Positions 1 to 10,962 of a DNA stretch of 64,000 bases are shown here, piece after piece (position 1 is the stretch's first letter; every line of letters begins with the position of its first letter). The position numbers were made by a program, and so were the translations under genes. This stretch comes from Cochliopodium minus. Its lineage: Eukaryota > Discosea > Himatismenida > Cochliopodiidae. Where the stretch lies: assembly GCA_024220525.1 (NCBI GenBank), contig JAMYWO010000135.1:26526-90525 (forward strand). Reading direction: 5' to 3'. The notes under the pieces were generated by a model. That model had not been told where the DNA came from, did no database searches, and saw nothing but the letters and a program-made list of their open reading frames with translations.

Positions 1-1215
1 TGAATGATAAAGAAAAGAAGATATTTTGGAAGTTTAGATTCAATTTTCTTTTGAAAATATTTTGAAACAAGAACAAACTCAAGAATAGATTGTTTTGTTT
101 CATTTGAGAAAAGAGAGTGAGTTTGAGGAGACCATACAAGAACATCACCTGACCCAACAAACATCAAAGAAGGATTGTCAAAAACCAAATCATGAGAATA
201 ATTTTTCGAAGAAAAAGTTCCTCTAACATAAACTTTTCCACCATTGAAATGAAAGAAAGAAGAATTGTGTAAACAAAGAACAGATTGAATGTTTTCATCT
301 TTCATTATTGTTTGAGGTGATAAGTATTTATCGATAATTGCATTTAATTGATGTCTATAATTAGATCCAAAACAAATTAGTTCTCCATCTTTTTTCAAAA
401 TAAGGGTGTGGTTAATTAAAGTTGCAATGTATTTAATGGAATAGTTTTTATTGCTCATTTTCATCAATAAAGTAGGTTTTACAATTTTCTCCATTTCTCC
501 AAATCCCAATTTTTTGTTTTGACTTTTTTCATTTTATTTTAAAAAAAAGTTCAATTAATTTAAAAAAGAAATTTAAAAAGAAAATTTTTTTTTACTTATT
601 TCCAAAAACAAAAACTTCTCCGTTATTTTTGTAATAAATAGTATGTTCATTCCCACAAGCAATATCTTCAATATCAAGATCATTCAACAAAAAAGTGGGT
701 GTATTTCTGTTGATTTCATCTCCCAATCCAAGTTGTCCGCTTTGATTATCACCAAAAACCAACAAATCTCCATTTTCTTTGTAAATAATTGAATGAAAAC
801 CTCCCAATCTTATCATTTTGATCATTTTATCTTTCATCAACAAAATTGGAGTTAATTGCTTTATTATTTTTGATTTTCCTATTCCTAATTGTCCATATTC
901 ATTACTCCCAAACACCAATAATTCTCCATTTTCCTTGTAAATCATCGTGTGATTTTTTCCACATGAAATTAATTTGATTGTTGCATCATTCATCACCAAT
1001 ACCGGTTCAAATTGATCTTCATAATTTCCTATTCCTAATTGCCCTTTAAAATTTGGTCCAAATGCAAATAAATCTCCATTTTTATAGTAGATTAAAGAAA
1101 GGCTATCTCCCAAACAAATTGATTTTATATTTTTATCATTTTTCAATAAAATTGGTTTAGCTGTTTCTTTTATATCTTTTCCAATTCCTAATTGACCAAA
1201 GCTATTATTTCCCAT
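1..1215 (-). CDS. RCC1-repeat protein, copy B (C-terminus runs off the window)
   Basis: Two exons on the minus strand: 1215-596 and 522 to the left edge, joined by a 73-base intron with GTAAAA donor and an AAAAAG acceptor; the 620-base first exon leaves phase 2 and the join restores the frame. The product is a chain of RCC1 beta-propeller repeats, seen as FGxNxxGQLGxG blades alternating with stretches ending in HTxIYKxNGE. The first ATG (1215) lies inside the first visible blade; upstream of it this copy has stops, so I take it as the start. The last exon already shows the beginning of the C-terminal module (WSPQTHSLF...) shared with other genes here. RCC1 propellers are protein-interaction scaffolds or exchange factors; nothing shows this is a Ran exchange factor. 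It is a close tandem duplicate of the gene at 1405-2624. Confidence 0.75.
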
Positions 1216-1404
1216 TCCAAATAAATCTCCATTATCTTATTATTTGAGGAAGGTAAGAATAAATTAATTATATTAAATTTTACAACAATAAAATAAAAGA
1301 TGAGATGAATTGTATCCATTGCTGATTCTTTTCATTTTTTATTTTTTTCAATTTTTTATTTTTTAATTTAATTTAAATTTTAATTTTTGGCAAATATTAT
1401 AAAT

Positions 1405-2624
1405 CTAAGAAAGAGAAAGTTGAATGATAAAGAAAAGAAGATGTTTTGAAAGTTTAGATGAAATTTTCTTTTGGAAATATTTTGAAACAAGAACAAATTC
1501 AAGAATAGATTGTTTTGTTTCATTTGAGAAAAGAGAGTGAGTTTGAGGAGACCATTCAAGAACATCACCTGATCCAACAAACATCAAAGAAGAATTGTTA
1601 AAACCCAAATCATGAGAATATTTTTTGGAATAAAGCTCTCCCCTTGCAAAAACTTTTCCATCATTGAAATGAATGAAAGAAGAACTAAAACAACAAAGAA
1701 CAGATTGAATGTTTTCATCTTTCATTATTGTTTGAGGTGATAAATATTCTTTTTCATCGATAATTACGCTTAATTGATGTCTATAATTAGATCCAAAACC
1801 AATCAGTTCTCCATCTTTTTTCAAAATAAGGATGTGGTCATATGATGTTCTAATCATATTTACATTTTCTATTTTCATCAACAAAGATGGTGTTTTTATT
1901 ATTTCCTTGTCTTCAAATCCCAATCTTTTATTTTGACTTTTTTCATTTAATTTTAAAGTTCAATAAATTTAAAAAAGAAATTTAAAAAGAAAATTTTTTT
2001 TTACTTATTTCCAAAAACAAAAATTTCTCCATTTTTCTTGTGATAAATAGTATGTTGACTTCCACAAGCAATATCTTCAATATCAAGATCATTCAACAAA
2101 AAAGTGGGTGTGTTTCTGTTAATGACATCTCCCAATCCAAGTTGTCCGCTTATATTACCACCAAAGACCAACAAATCTCCATTTTCTTTGTAAATCAAAG
2201 AATGAATACCTCCCAACCTTATCATTTTGATCGTTTCATCTTTCATCAACAAAATTGGAGTTGATTGTTTTTCTAATACTGAATGACCGATTCCTAATTT
2301 TCCATATTCATTATCACCAAACACCAACAATTCCCCGTTTCCTTTGTAAATCATTGTGTGATTTTTTCCACATGAAATTAATTTGATTGTTGCATCATTC
2401 ATCACCAATACCGGTTCAAATTGATCTTCATAATTTCCTATTCCTAATTGCCCTTTAAAATTTGATCCAAATGAAAATAAATCTCCATTTTTATAGAAGA
2501 TCAAAGAAAAGCAATTTCCCAAACAAATTGATTTAATATTTTTATCCTTCTTCAATAAAATTGGTTTATCTATTTGTTCTATATCTTTTCCAATTCCTAA
2601 TTGACCATAGTTATTATCTCCCAT
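1405..2624 (-). CDS. RCC1-repeat protein, copy A
   Basis: Exons 2624-2005 and 1936-1405; total 1,152 bases, 383 residues. The intron (2004-1937) has donor GTAAAA and acceptor AAAAAG; using this acceptor rather than the AG 12 bases downstream gives the same frame and works in both copies. Residues about 1-330 are RCC1 blades (for example FGDNEYGKLGIG, FGGNISGQLGLG). The last 50 residues leave the propeller and form a W-SPQTHSLF ... KYFQ ... LSKHLLFFIIQ segment that matches the C-terminal module of ankyrin and LRR genes elsewhere in the window. Upstream of the ATG the frame stays open for about 20 codons that look like a further blade (HSQILYKDNGDLFG), so an upstream exon is possible. Function unknown. 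Confidence 0.8.
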
Positions 2625-2885
2625 TCCAAATAAATCTCCATTATCTTTATATAATATTTGAGAATGAATGAGGAAGAAAATATAAGATGGAATAAATTAA
2701 TTTAGAATAACAATAGATGAAGAAATTTTATTATTTTTACAACAATAAAAAAGAAGATGGTATGAATTGTATCCATAGCTTATCTTTTTCATATTTTTTT
2801 TTTATTACATTAGCCAATTTTTATTGAAGATCAAATTTTAATTGAAAATTTTTTTGTGAGAATTTATTATATGCGCAATATAATT

Positions 2886-2945
2886 TGGATCAACATATGG
2901 TATCTAAATTGATAATTGATTGAATATGATCATATGATCATCTTC
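2886..2945 (-). repeat. Dispersed inverted-repeat element, family 2, copy 1
   Basis: Contains ATCAACATATGGTATC and, on the other strand, GATCATATTCAATCAATTATC, matching the copy near 8516-8598. It lies at the 3' end of the ZIP transporter gene, whose last visible reading frame ends inside it. Confidence 0.5.
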
Positions 2946-4548
2946 CAAGGGATTTCAATGTCACCTTCTTTTTCTTTTTTATCTTTATACTTTAGCATCC
3001 TGTGTAGATATGTAGAGAAATAAACTACTACATCAGTGTTCGAAAAAAGATTTTTTTTTCATTTTTTATTTTTTCATTTTTTATTTTTTATTTTTCAATT
3101 ATTTTTTTTCAATTATTTTTTACCTTCAGGAATATTGTGCATTGCTGTTTTGTTTTTTTTTTGAAATTAACAAATTAAAAAATAAACCAAATAGAATTTT
3201 AAAAAAATAGTAACCAATTGCAATGGTAAGAGGTATGCCAAATTTTGTTCCTTTCATGCAAGCCTTTTTTTTGAAATAAAATAAATAATCAAAACAAAAA
3301 TATATTCAAATATTGAACAAAATAGATAAAAAATTATTTGATAAAAATCAAAATTAATTTTTAAAAAAATCATTTTAAAAGATAATAAAAAATAAAATAA
3401 AAAAAATAATATTAAAATAAAAAAAAATATTGGAATCAAAAATCGAAATTATAATAAAATAATAAAAAAAAAATCATTTAAAAGATAATAAAAATAATGA
3501 AAAATTAAAGTGGAAAATAAATAGGAAAAATAAAAAAAATAAAAAAATATAAATTGGAAAATAGAATATTATAAAATTTAGAAAAAATGAAAATAAAATA
3601 GTTTTTTTTTTTACCATGAAGACAGCAATGCCCTCAGGAAAATTGTGCAAAGAAATACCGACAGCAGTGTAGATTCCCAATAAAACCAAATGAGATTCAT
3701 CATTTTCCTTTTTATTGGACTTGTTCTTTGTCATTTTCGCCAGATCGGGTTCGGGAATGAAATAAATTACCAACGAGAATACTCCCATCCCAATAAAGAA
3801 AAACACATTTGTGTATCCCAATCCTATCACTGCCGTCGAATCTATTTTTTTTTCAAATTTTTTATTTTTTTTTCAAAATTTTTATTCAATATTTTATTAA
3901 AATTTTAAATGATTGGTTTATTTTATGAATTAGGAAATTTTTTTTAAAAAAATTATTTGTTTTATTTATCTTTTATTTCGAAAAGAATTTTCTAAATAAA
4001 TTTTTCAAAATAAATTTAGCTTTTTATTTTGATTTTAAAAGTGTTTTCTTTTTCAAATTAAATTTTTAAACAGTTTTGATTTCAAAGAAATATTTTTTTT
4101 ATTAAAGATTATCTCTTTAAAAAAAAATTTTTTTAAAGAATGAATTTGGGAATAGGTTTTTTGAATGAATCCAATTTTCAATTCTTGTTTTAATTATAAT
4201 GATTCTTGTTTAATTATAAACAATTATGTTCCTCTCCGAAAATGATAAGAGATTTGTAGATATAATTTCAATTGAATAACGTTACTTTTATATGTGATGA
4301 TATGGGTTATATATTTTCATTTCACACTCAACAAATTTTTTTTAAGGAGTGACTCATTTTTTCTTCTTTTTACCTGCAAACATATCCACAAAGGAAATAT
4401 ACATCATTACGCCAGAGGAGAAGGATAACATCCTGCCCAGTGATTTGAGCGAAGGAGATCCAAAGGATACCACTATCAATCCTCCAATAGCAGTTGATAA
4501 TCCTGCTAATATTGTCAATAAAAATGCTTGGCCTGAATTTTCCAACAT
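2931..4548 (-). CDS. ZIP-family zinc transporter, apparently shortened at the C-terminus
   Basis: Exons 4548-4374, 3841-3615, 3263-3215 and 3144-3124, with consistent phases, plus a possible last exon 3027-2931. The product resembles the ZupT/SLC39A11 branch of the ZIP family, which moves zinc or other divalent metals into the cytosol. Two N-terminal membrane helices (FLLTILAGLSTAIGGLIVV and a segment ending SFVDMF), a third ending VIYFIPEPD, then the two metal-site helices: SLHNFPEGIAVF and, across the last splice, AMHNIPE(G). A charged loop with KKENDESH separates helices 3 and 4. After the second metal motif a complete ZIP needs about three more helices; only about 30 codons ending in GDIEIPW and a stop inside a dispersed repeat are visible. 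It is therefore truncated, or its last exons were lost. An ATG at 4623 would add 25 residues. Intron 1 is unusually long, about 530 bases. Confidence 0.75.
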
Positions 4549-4994
4549 TTTGAGCCTTTTTTTATTATTTTTCAAAAATTTATTAATGATCGTTAAAAGA
4601 AGAGATTTTATTTCAACTCTCAATCCATTTCTAATTTAAAATATCTAAAATCAATATTTAAATGCCTTCAATAAAAATTTTTTTCACGTTTTTCTTCAAA
4701 TCTCAATTTTAAATGTTTCAATCAGTTATACGTTATAATTCCTGAACAAATTTGAATTTTATATGCTTATATTTTTTTAATCAAATAAAGAATGAAAATA
4801 AAGCCATATTTTTATGTTTATGTAAAAACTATCCAAATATACTTTTGAGTTGATTTAATTTAAGACATCTTTATCAATGAAGGACAACCAAATTTATTCT
4901 TTTCTATTTTTTTATATATATTTTTTCGCCTAAATAATAAAAATAAAAAAAAACCCCTTTCATTACCACCTGCTTATTGCAATCCTCCAATCAA
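4549..4994. promoter_or_regulatory. Divergent intergenic region, ZIP transporter / eIF2A
   Basis: AT-rich spacer between two genes facing away from each other. It must hold both promoters, but I can point to no specific motif. Confidence 0.4.
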
Positions 4995-7900
4995 ATGGAT
5001 AATTTGAAAGTAGAATCCTCCAATGATAAAGTAGAAAATAAGATAATAGAACCAATCAATATCCCTCCAATGACCTATTTCATATTATCCAAGAAAGGAT
5101 TGAGTTCATACAATTTATATGGCGAACAAAAGAAGATCGAGCCAAATAACAATTTGAATTTCAATAATGTCTCGCATTTGGGCATGTCTGAAGATGGAGA
5201 GCTTCTGGTCTTGACATTTGATGTTTCTCATTCTATGAAATTGATTGATACTAAAACTGAAAAGGGTAAATCAGCTAAATATATAGGAATATAAAGAAAA
5301 TATTAAGATTGTAAAAGAAATAAACAAATATTAGGGATGTCCAAAAATATTACAACAGTTTAAATTTTGTTAGTAAAAATATTATATCCGCTAACAAAGT
5401 TGTAATATTTGGACATGTCTAAACAAATATATTTAAAGATCCTATCAAATATGAACTTTCTTAAAAGATTATAAGCTCTAAATACTATTATTCAAAAATC
5501 CTTGTAAAATATTTACAATTAAATCATTCAATACCTAATTTAGTATCTCATAACATTGTTGTTGATAATAATATCAGAAAGATTTTGATCTCACCCATGA
5601 AAAACTACATCATGACTTTTGCTCATTGGAAAAGTGAGCAAAAGGAAGGGAATATGATATTGTGGTCAGCAAAGACCGGGAAAATATTAAAAAGATATGA
5701 ACAGAAATCATTGGATAAATGGTAAAAATATAAACAACAAACATTTATTAAATTTTCAAAATAATATTATCTCATTATCACTTAGTTTTATTTCAAATCA
5801 ATTCGTGAATTTTCAAATCTTTTTCATTCCTTATTTCTTCATTTTTTCTTTCTGTTTTCTAAGTTTTTTGTTTCTTACTTTCATTTATTTTCATTTTCAC
5901 AATATTTCGGGAATATTTTTATTTCCATTTAATCGAGTTTTAAATCTTTTGTTTCTTCATTTTTTTCATTTTACATCATGAAATAATTTCCTTCATTTTT
6001 TTTTTCAAATTAATGGTTATTTCAAATAATTTTTTAGAAAGTTTTTTTGTTGTAATTTTATTTATTTATTTTTGTTTAGTTGTAATTTTTATTTTTATTT
6101 ATTTTCACCAATTTTTCTTTTTCGATAATAGGCCACTCCAATTTTCTCCAGATGACGAATATTTGCTCAAAATGGAAGCAGACAAGATCAAAGGTTACAA
6201 GATCTCCACCAACCTGGAAGAAGCAGAGGTAGTGATCAATGCCAAAGGGGCCACCGACTTTTCTATTAACAGCACCACTCCATACAACATTGCCATCTTC
6301 ATACCTGCTGCTGGAAACAAGCCTAACTTCATCAAGATTTACAAGTGGTTGTTATTCAAAGAAGAGGTTAGCCTAACAAAAATTTTTATTTCATTTTTTG
6401 TTAATTATCTTTTTTATTTTCATTTTTATTTTTAAAACATTTTTCAAGAATTTTCAAGAATTTTTATTGTTAAATTTGTATTTTTATTTTTCTTATTATT
6501 TAAATTTCATTCATTTTTTCTTGTTATTTTTTAAACTTTTATTATTTGTTTACAATGAATTTACTTTTTTGATACACATTAAAAATTTCTCATTTTTTTT
6601 TAGGTTGCTTCAATATCATTTTTCAGAGGACAAGAGGCTGAGTTTCATTGGAACAGTAAAGGTGTGTTACAAATTTTTTATTTAATTTTTTTATTTATTT
6701 TCATTTTTTTGTTTTTTGTTTTTTATTTTTTTGTTTTTTTATTACATTTTTTTTGTGCATAGGAAATGCTTTGCTTGTTTGTGTCACCTCCACTCTCGAT
6801 TCAAGCAACAACAATTACTACGGTAACAAGGATCTCTACTACCTCAGAACTTCTGGTTTCACTTGTACCCTTGAAAGTGGAAAAATTATCCACGATGTTT
6901 CATGGCACAAATATGGTAAAAAAAAAATTATTTTATTTTTGTTTTTAAATTAAATTTAAATTTTTTTCTTTTTTGAATTCAAATTTTTATTTTTCCAATT
7001 AAATTTAAATTTTTTTCTTTTTATATCAAAATTTTAAATTAAAAAATTGTTTTATTTTGTTTTTAAATTAATTTAAAATTTTTTTCTTTTTAAATATTTT
7101 TTTATTTTTCGATTAAAATTAAATTTTTTTCTTTTTTAAACTAAAATTTTAAACTAAATTATCATTTTGATTTCTAAATTATAATTTAAATAAATTTTTT
7201 TTATTTTTTAATTATTTTTTTTAATTATTCTTTTTTTGAACAGGAAAAAGATTTGCTGTTATTTCCGGACCTCCTCCAACCACTACCACCATCTTCAACT
7301 GGAAGAAGGCAGAGGAGAAGGAAAACTTTGGAAGGGCTTACGTAAATGTCGCCAAGTTTTCTAACAACGGTTATCTCTTGGCTCTCATGGGTAAAAGAAA
7401 CAAATTTTTTTCATATTTTTTTAAATTGATTTTTTATTTATTATTTTTCAATTAATTTATTATTTTTATTTATTTTTCGTAATAATCAAATTTTTTGATT
7501 TTCTTAATTATTATTTATTTTTTTTCATTATTTTTTCATTTTATTATTTTTTTATTATTTTTTTTTTAATTTTTTGTTTTATTATTTTTATTATTTTTTT
7601 TTTTAAAGGTTTTGGAACATTCAAGGGTAATATCACTTTGTGGGACCAAAAGCAAGCCAAGGAAGTTTGTTCTGTGGATGCTTTTACTTCCTCCACTTTT
7701 GATTGGTCACCTGACAGCAGATATTTCCTAACTGTAACTTCTGATTTTTCATTTATTTTTATTTTTATTTGATTTTTTTAATTTTTTATTTTTTATTTTG
7801 CTTAATTTTTTTTTTTTATCATTTTATTTTTTATTATTTTATTATTTATTTTTTTTTTTATTTTTTATTATTTTATTTGTATTTTATTTTTATTTCGATA

Positions 7901-8063
7901 TTTAATTATTTTATTTTATTATTTTATATTTTTTTATTTTTATTTGTATTTTATTTTTATTTACATTTTTTATTTTTTATTTTTTATTTTAACAGTTTCT
8001 GGCTTAACAGTTTCTTCGTTGGAGCAACTGAATCATTGGGATTAGAAGATCTAGATGGAGTTA
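4995..8063 (+). CDS. EIF2A: Eukaryotic translation initiation factor 2A (eIF2A), 3' end lost at scaffold join
   Basis: Seven exons with agreeing phases: 4995-5265, 5544-5721, 6132-6366, 6604-6661, 6763-6915, 7244-7390, 7609-7733, coding for 389 residues. It matches eIF2A, a WD-type beta-propeller protein that delivers initiator tRNA to the 40S subunit in an eIF2-independent way. Recognisable blades include PLQFSPDDEYLL, the VSWHKYGKRFAVISGPPP segment, NITLWDQK and DWSPDSRYFLT, in the order known for the family. The family is usually near 580 residues, so the last blade and the charged C-terminal tail are missing; the exon after 7733 should lie where the assembly has a single N (8064). A short open stretch at 7996-8063 does not continue the frame. 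Intron 1 contains a small TA-flanked palindromic element. The start ATG gives MDNLKVESSN. Confidence 0.9.
5334..5419 (+). mobile_element. Short palindromic MITE-like element, family 1, copy 1
   Basis: An 86-base element whose two ends are inverted repeats: GGGATGTCCAAAAATATTAC at the left and GTAATATTTGGACATGTC at the right, with inner arms TTTTGTTAG / CTAACAAAG. It is bracketed by TA on both sides (5332-5333, 5420-5421), as expected for Tc1/mariner-type insertion. A second copy lies in the opposite orientation at 32704-32788. It sits in intron 1 of eIF2A. Confidence 0.7.
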
Positions 8064-8064
8064 N
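8064..8064. other. Single-N scaffold join
   Basis: One N separates T-rich intronic sequence of eIF2A from an AAATA microsatellite and a gene on the opposite strand. eIF2A stops abruptly before it and a small minus-strand gene stops abruptly after it. Confidence 0.7.
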
Positions 8065-8136
8065 ATAAAAATAAATAAAAATAAATAAAAATAAATAAAA
8101 ATAAATAAAAATAAATAAAAATAAATAAAAATAAAA
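8065..8136. repeat. AAATA-type microsatellite
   Basis: About twelve perfect six-base AAATAA/ATAAAA units directly after the N; a typical place for an assembly to break or collapse. Confidence 0.85.
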
Positions 8137-8209
8137 AATAACAAACAATAAATAAATAAAAAGTATTTTTAAAAGTATGAAATAAAACAAATTAAAAAAA
8201 TAAAATAAC

Positions 8210-8324
8210 CAGCTGCCAATATGGCTATGTAATTTCTCCAATAGAAGGGCAAGGGACCGTCCATATTCATTAGATTATAATTTATCTCCAAATTAATTTC
8301 TAAAACGTCAGGAAAAAATGCCAT
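8210..8324 (-). CDS. Unidentified protein, first exon only
   Basis: An ATG at 8324 opens a 38-codon exon beginning MAFFPDVLEINLEIN and ending FYWRNYIAILAAG, followed by a GTTATTTTA donor at 8209. Base composition and the clean donor suggest a real first exon. The motif YWRNYIAILAA could be the start of a membrane segment; the rest is lost beyond the N at 8064. I do not recognise the family with confidence. Confidence 0.5.
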
Positions 8325-8835
8325 GATCTAGATGAATAAACAATAGTGTAAGAAAAAAAGGGTTGTTTTAGGATGATTCTAAAATAAATCATTGGTTGAT
8401 TTTCATGAGGAGAAATGATTTTTGATTTATAAAATGATCCTATCCAGACATATTTTAAACACGATAAAAAAATATCATAGATATATTGAAAATTTTTTTG
8501 GATTAATTTTATATTTCAACATATGATAGTATATAAATTGATCATTGATTGAATATAATCATATTATCATTTGTATATGTTGATTGATATTGATCCATTC
8601 TTTGATATTTTTACCAACAAATTTTCATTGGAGATATACCTCAAATACAATTCTTATTTTCATTTAGTGTATACTCTGGAATCACATCAAAATGCAAATA
8701 ATTTCTCTTAAAGTTAATAATCACCATTATTTTAATATAAATTTTATATGCGGAGAATTATTTTGCAAGCATCCCAAGTGATATATATTATAATCAATGT
8801 TTTATGTATGACAATATGTAATTAAAAATATTTTT
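8325..8835. other. Intergenic stretch with a dispersed repeat
   Basis: No open frame that looks coded. It contains the family 2 repeat at 8516-8598; otherwise plain AT-rich sequence. Confidence 0.5.
8516..8598 (-). repeat. Dispersed inverted-repeat element, family 2, copy 2
   Basis: The fullest copy. On the minus strand it reads GGATCAATATCAATCAACAT then ATACAAATGATAATATG and closes with ATATGTTGA, so its ends are inverted repeats (TCAACATAT / ATATGTTGA). Confidence 0.6.
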
Positions 8836-10012
8836 TTATACTCTATCCAGATGTGTGACTTTTCCATTGAGGAGAAATGCAGATTTGAAAATTTTTGATT
8901 GTGGAGTTTCTTTTTGGTCGATAGGTGTCAAAAATCTATCTTCGATCCACAATGAACAAGGATAATCCAACATCCCATTCACTTTATCCTAATGATCCAA
9001 AAATTTTGATGAGAAAATATGCAAAATTAAAAAATTTATAAATTAATTTAATCAGCTTATTTATAAAAGATAAAAATTATGCTTAATTAAGTTTATCATC
9101 ATCTTATGTGATATATCTATCTGCATTTAGGTGTTATTATAATGAATTATCCTATTTTTGGAATGCATTAAATCCAATATGATGGAATAGATGTGATCCA
9201 TTGAATAATTATTTTTTTAGATTATCTGAATATCTTTGAGTGAAATTATCAATAATTGAATTTTTTTGTTATTTATGTATAACAAGTTCAAATTTGTTGT
9301 ATCACTCGAAGAGATTCCTAATAATCAAAAATTCTTTTTATTTTGTTTACCCCTAATTCTTCTAATAATGAATTAAATTCTTTTCTTATTTTGGAGAAGG
9401 GGACTTCTTTGGCCATCCTCACCATGGTTCTCAATTGTAAATTTGTGAAAGGATGATTATTTCTGATTTGTTCATACAGATAGTCGATAATCATCTGTAA
9501 TCTCTCTTTTCTAATCTTTGGATCTTTCACTCTCAAGAAACCCACATAATTATCCATATTTAATTCATTCGGATTGAACAGAAGATTTGTATCTGAATAA
9601 TATCTCATTAATTTTTCATTGAATTTGGTTTTAGATGAATATTGATCATCTTCATCGTTATCTTCGTTGTTGAAAAAGAAAATTATAAATATTTTTAAAT
9701 TTTGAATCAAATATGAGTTGTTTATTTAATTAAAAACCATATTTAAGAATATAAAAGGCCTATAAACTTTTATATTATCCATATATTTGTTTATTTTTGG
9801 ATACTTGTATTTTTATCAGTATTCAAGATTATAAATTATTTTTTTCCAGATTATTTATTGTAAATAAAAATATCAGAATAATTTTAATATTCAAGCAATT
9901 AAAGGAGAAAAAAAAAGAATTTTGAGATTTTTTTCAGACCATTTGATGAGTCATCAATTTTTTCCTCTATCCAATTCGGATGATCATTGTTCAAGGAAGA
10001 ATCATTCTTCAT
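8836..10012 (-). CDS. Unidentified acidic/helical protein
   Basis: Three likely exons: 10012 to about 9943 (MKNDSSLNNDHPNWIEEK...), about 9680-9351, and 8988-8836. The 9351 donor (GGG|GTAAAC) and 8989 acceptor (TTAG) keep phase 0 and give a continuous ...LLEELGDKVNGMLDYP... reading, ending THLDRV-stop. The first join is less certain: the exon 1 donor (GTCTGA) is weak and the exon 2 start is placed only by the end of the coding-like NEDNDEDDQ stretch. The protein is helical, with a middle region rich in Arg/Lys/Glu (RKERLQMIIDYLYEQIRNNH). No known domain was recognised, and no membrane segment or signal peptide is visible. Confidence 0.55.
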
Positions 10013-10500
10013 AAAATAAACAATTTTTTTTTTTTTTTTTTTTTCAAAGCATTTTTATATGTTAACCCATAAAATTTAAAATTAATAGGAGAAAAATAAT
10101 AAATAATTTCAAATAAACAGTTTCACCCTCATTTAACGAAATTAAAATTTAATTAATTTAATACCAAACAAAAATTTGAAAAAAATTTGTTTAGTTGCGG
10201 ACTTCGGACTTTTGATCATTTGAACCAATTGCAAAAATGGAAGAATTGCTTAAACAATTTTTTTTGGGCAATAATTTATGGAAACAAAAGAATTGAATCC
10301 AGTTGAAATTTTAAGTGAATTACTTTCTCTGAAAAAAGAAGAAATAATACTTTAAAACATTTTTCAATATATTTAAAAAATGATAAATTTGACTTCCCGG
10401 CACGTTCATATGGAGTGTGAGAATGAATAGAAAGTGATTTATTTACATTAATTTAATTTTTACAAAAAAAAGGTTGGATCACATGTGGCTCGAAGAATAA
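10013..10500. other. Intergenic stretch with two short coding-like fragments
   Basis: A T-tract at 10025-10043, then on the plus strand near 10236-10355 two short frames (MEELLKQFFLGNNLWKQKN and METKELNPVEILSELLSLKK) that look coded but overlap in different frames and end in stops. They may be remnants of one exon. Nothing else seen. Confidence 0.3.
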
Positions 10501-10830
10501 TCAATTTTTTTTCAGGCCCAAAAGATGAAAGTTCTCTTCTTCATTCTTTGATTTTAAAATAAAATAAAAAATGACTCCGCAGATGATATATTGGAAGATG
10601 GTTGCGAGTATTTGCAAGGTGAACAAGAGATAATATTCCCAAAATTTACATTTGAAGTTAAAATTTGCTCTCACTAACTTTTTCTTCTCTTTCATATCTT
10701 CACAATACTTTCCCGCCTTTATCACATCATTTGCGTTGAAAGTCAAGATCAAAATCCAAAGTAAGGATGAGATGATGGAGATGAGTAAATAAACCTTTAT
10801 CAATTTACTGATTTTCTTTATTACTCCCAT
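10501..10830 (-). CDS. Small two-pass membrane protein
   Basis: Intronless frame of 109 residues. Two hydrophobic helices are clear: residues about 13-30 (VYLLISIISSLLWILIL) and about 70-92 (LLFTLQILATIFQYIICGVI), separated by a basic loop with cysteines (KYCEDMKEKKK ... FKCKFWEYY). Both ends are charged and probably cytosolic. No family recognised. A further exon-like stretch with its own hydrophobic segment lies 5' of it (10963-11115), but the phases do not join in frame, so I keep them apart. Confidence 0.55.
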   Translation of the reverse strand: MGVIKKISKLIKVYLLISIISSLLWILILTFNANDVIKAGKYCEDMKEKKKLVRANFNFKCKFWEYYLLFTLQILATIFQYIICGVIFYFILKSKNEEENFHLLGLKKN

Positions 10831-10962
10831 ATATCCTCTTTAAATCATTTATATGTTAAAATTATGATTTTAATTTATATTTGAAAATCTTTAATTGAAA
10901 AGATTTTGAATTTAAGTTAAATATAAATTAATTTTACATAAATTGCATTGTGGAATTTGTAC

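Larger units (their letters stand above)
1..2795. repeat. Tandem segmental duplication carrying the two RCC1 genes
   Basis: Bases from the left edge to about 1345 match about 1421-2795 along their length, with an offset of about 1,410-1,420 bases. Introns, exons and the 5' flank (for example the shared GAATTGTATCCAT stretch at 1304 and 2764) are all duplicated. The two copies differ by scattered substitutions and small indels but both coding frames stay open. Confidence 0.85.

Noticed and set aside
7769-8063. Phe/Tyr/Leu-rich frame ending in a coding-like stretch before the N
   Set aside because: Almost all of it is T-rich intron. The last 70 bases read well in one frame (VGATESLGLEDLD) but do not join eIF2A in phase and show no family match.
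10025-10043. Long T-tract as a possible terminator or retroposon tail
   Set aside because: Poly-T and poly-A runs are common throughout this genome and no adjoining element was found.
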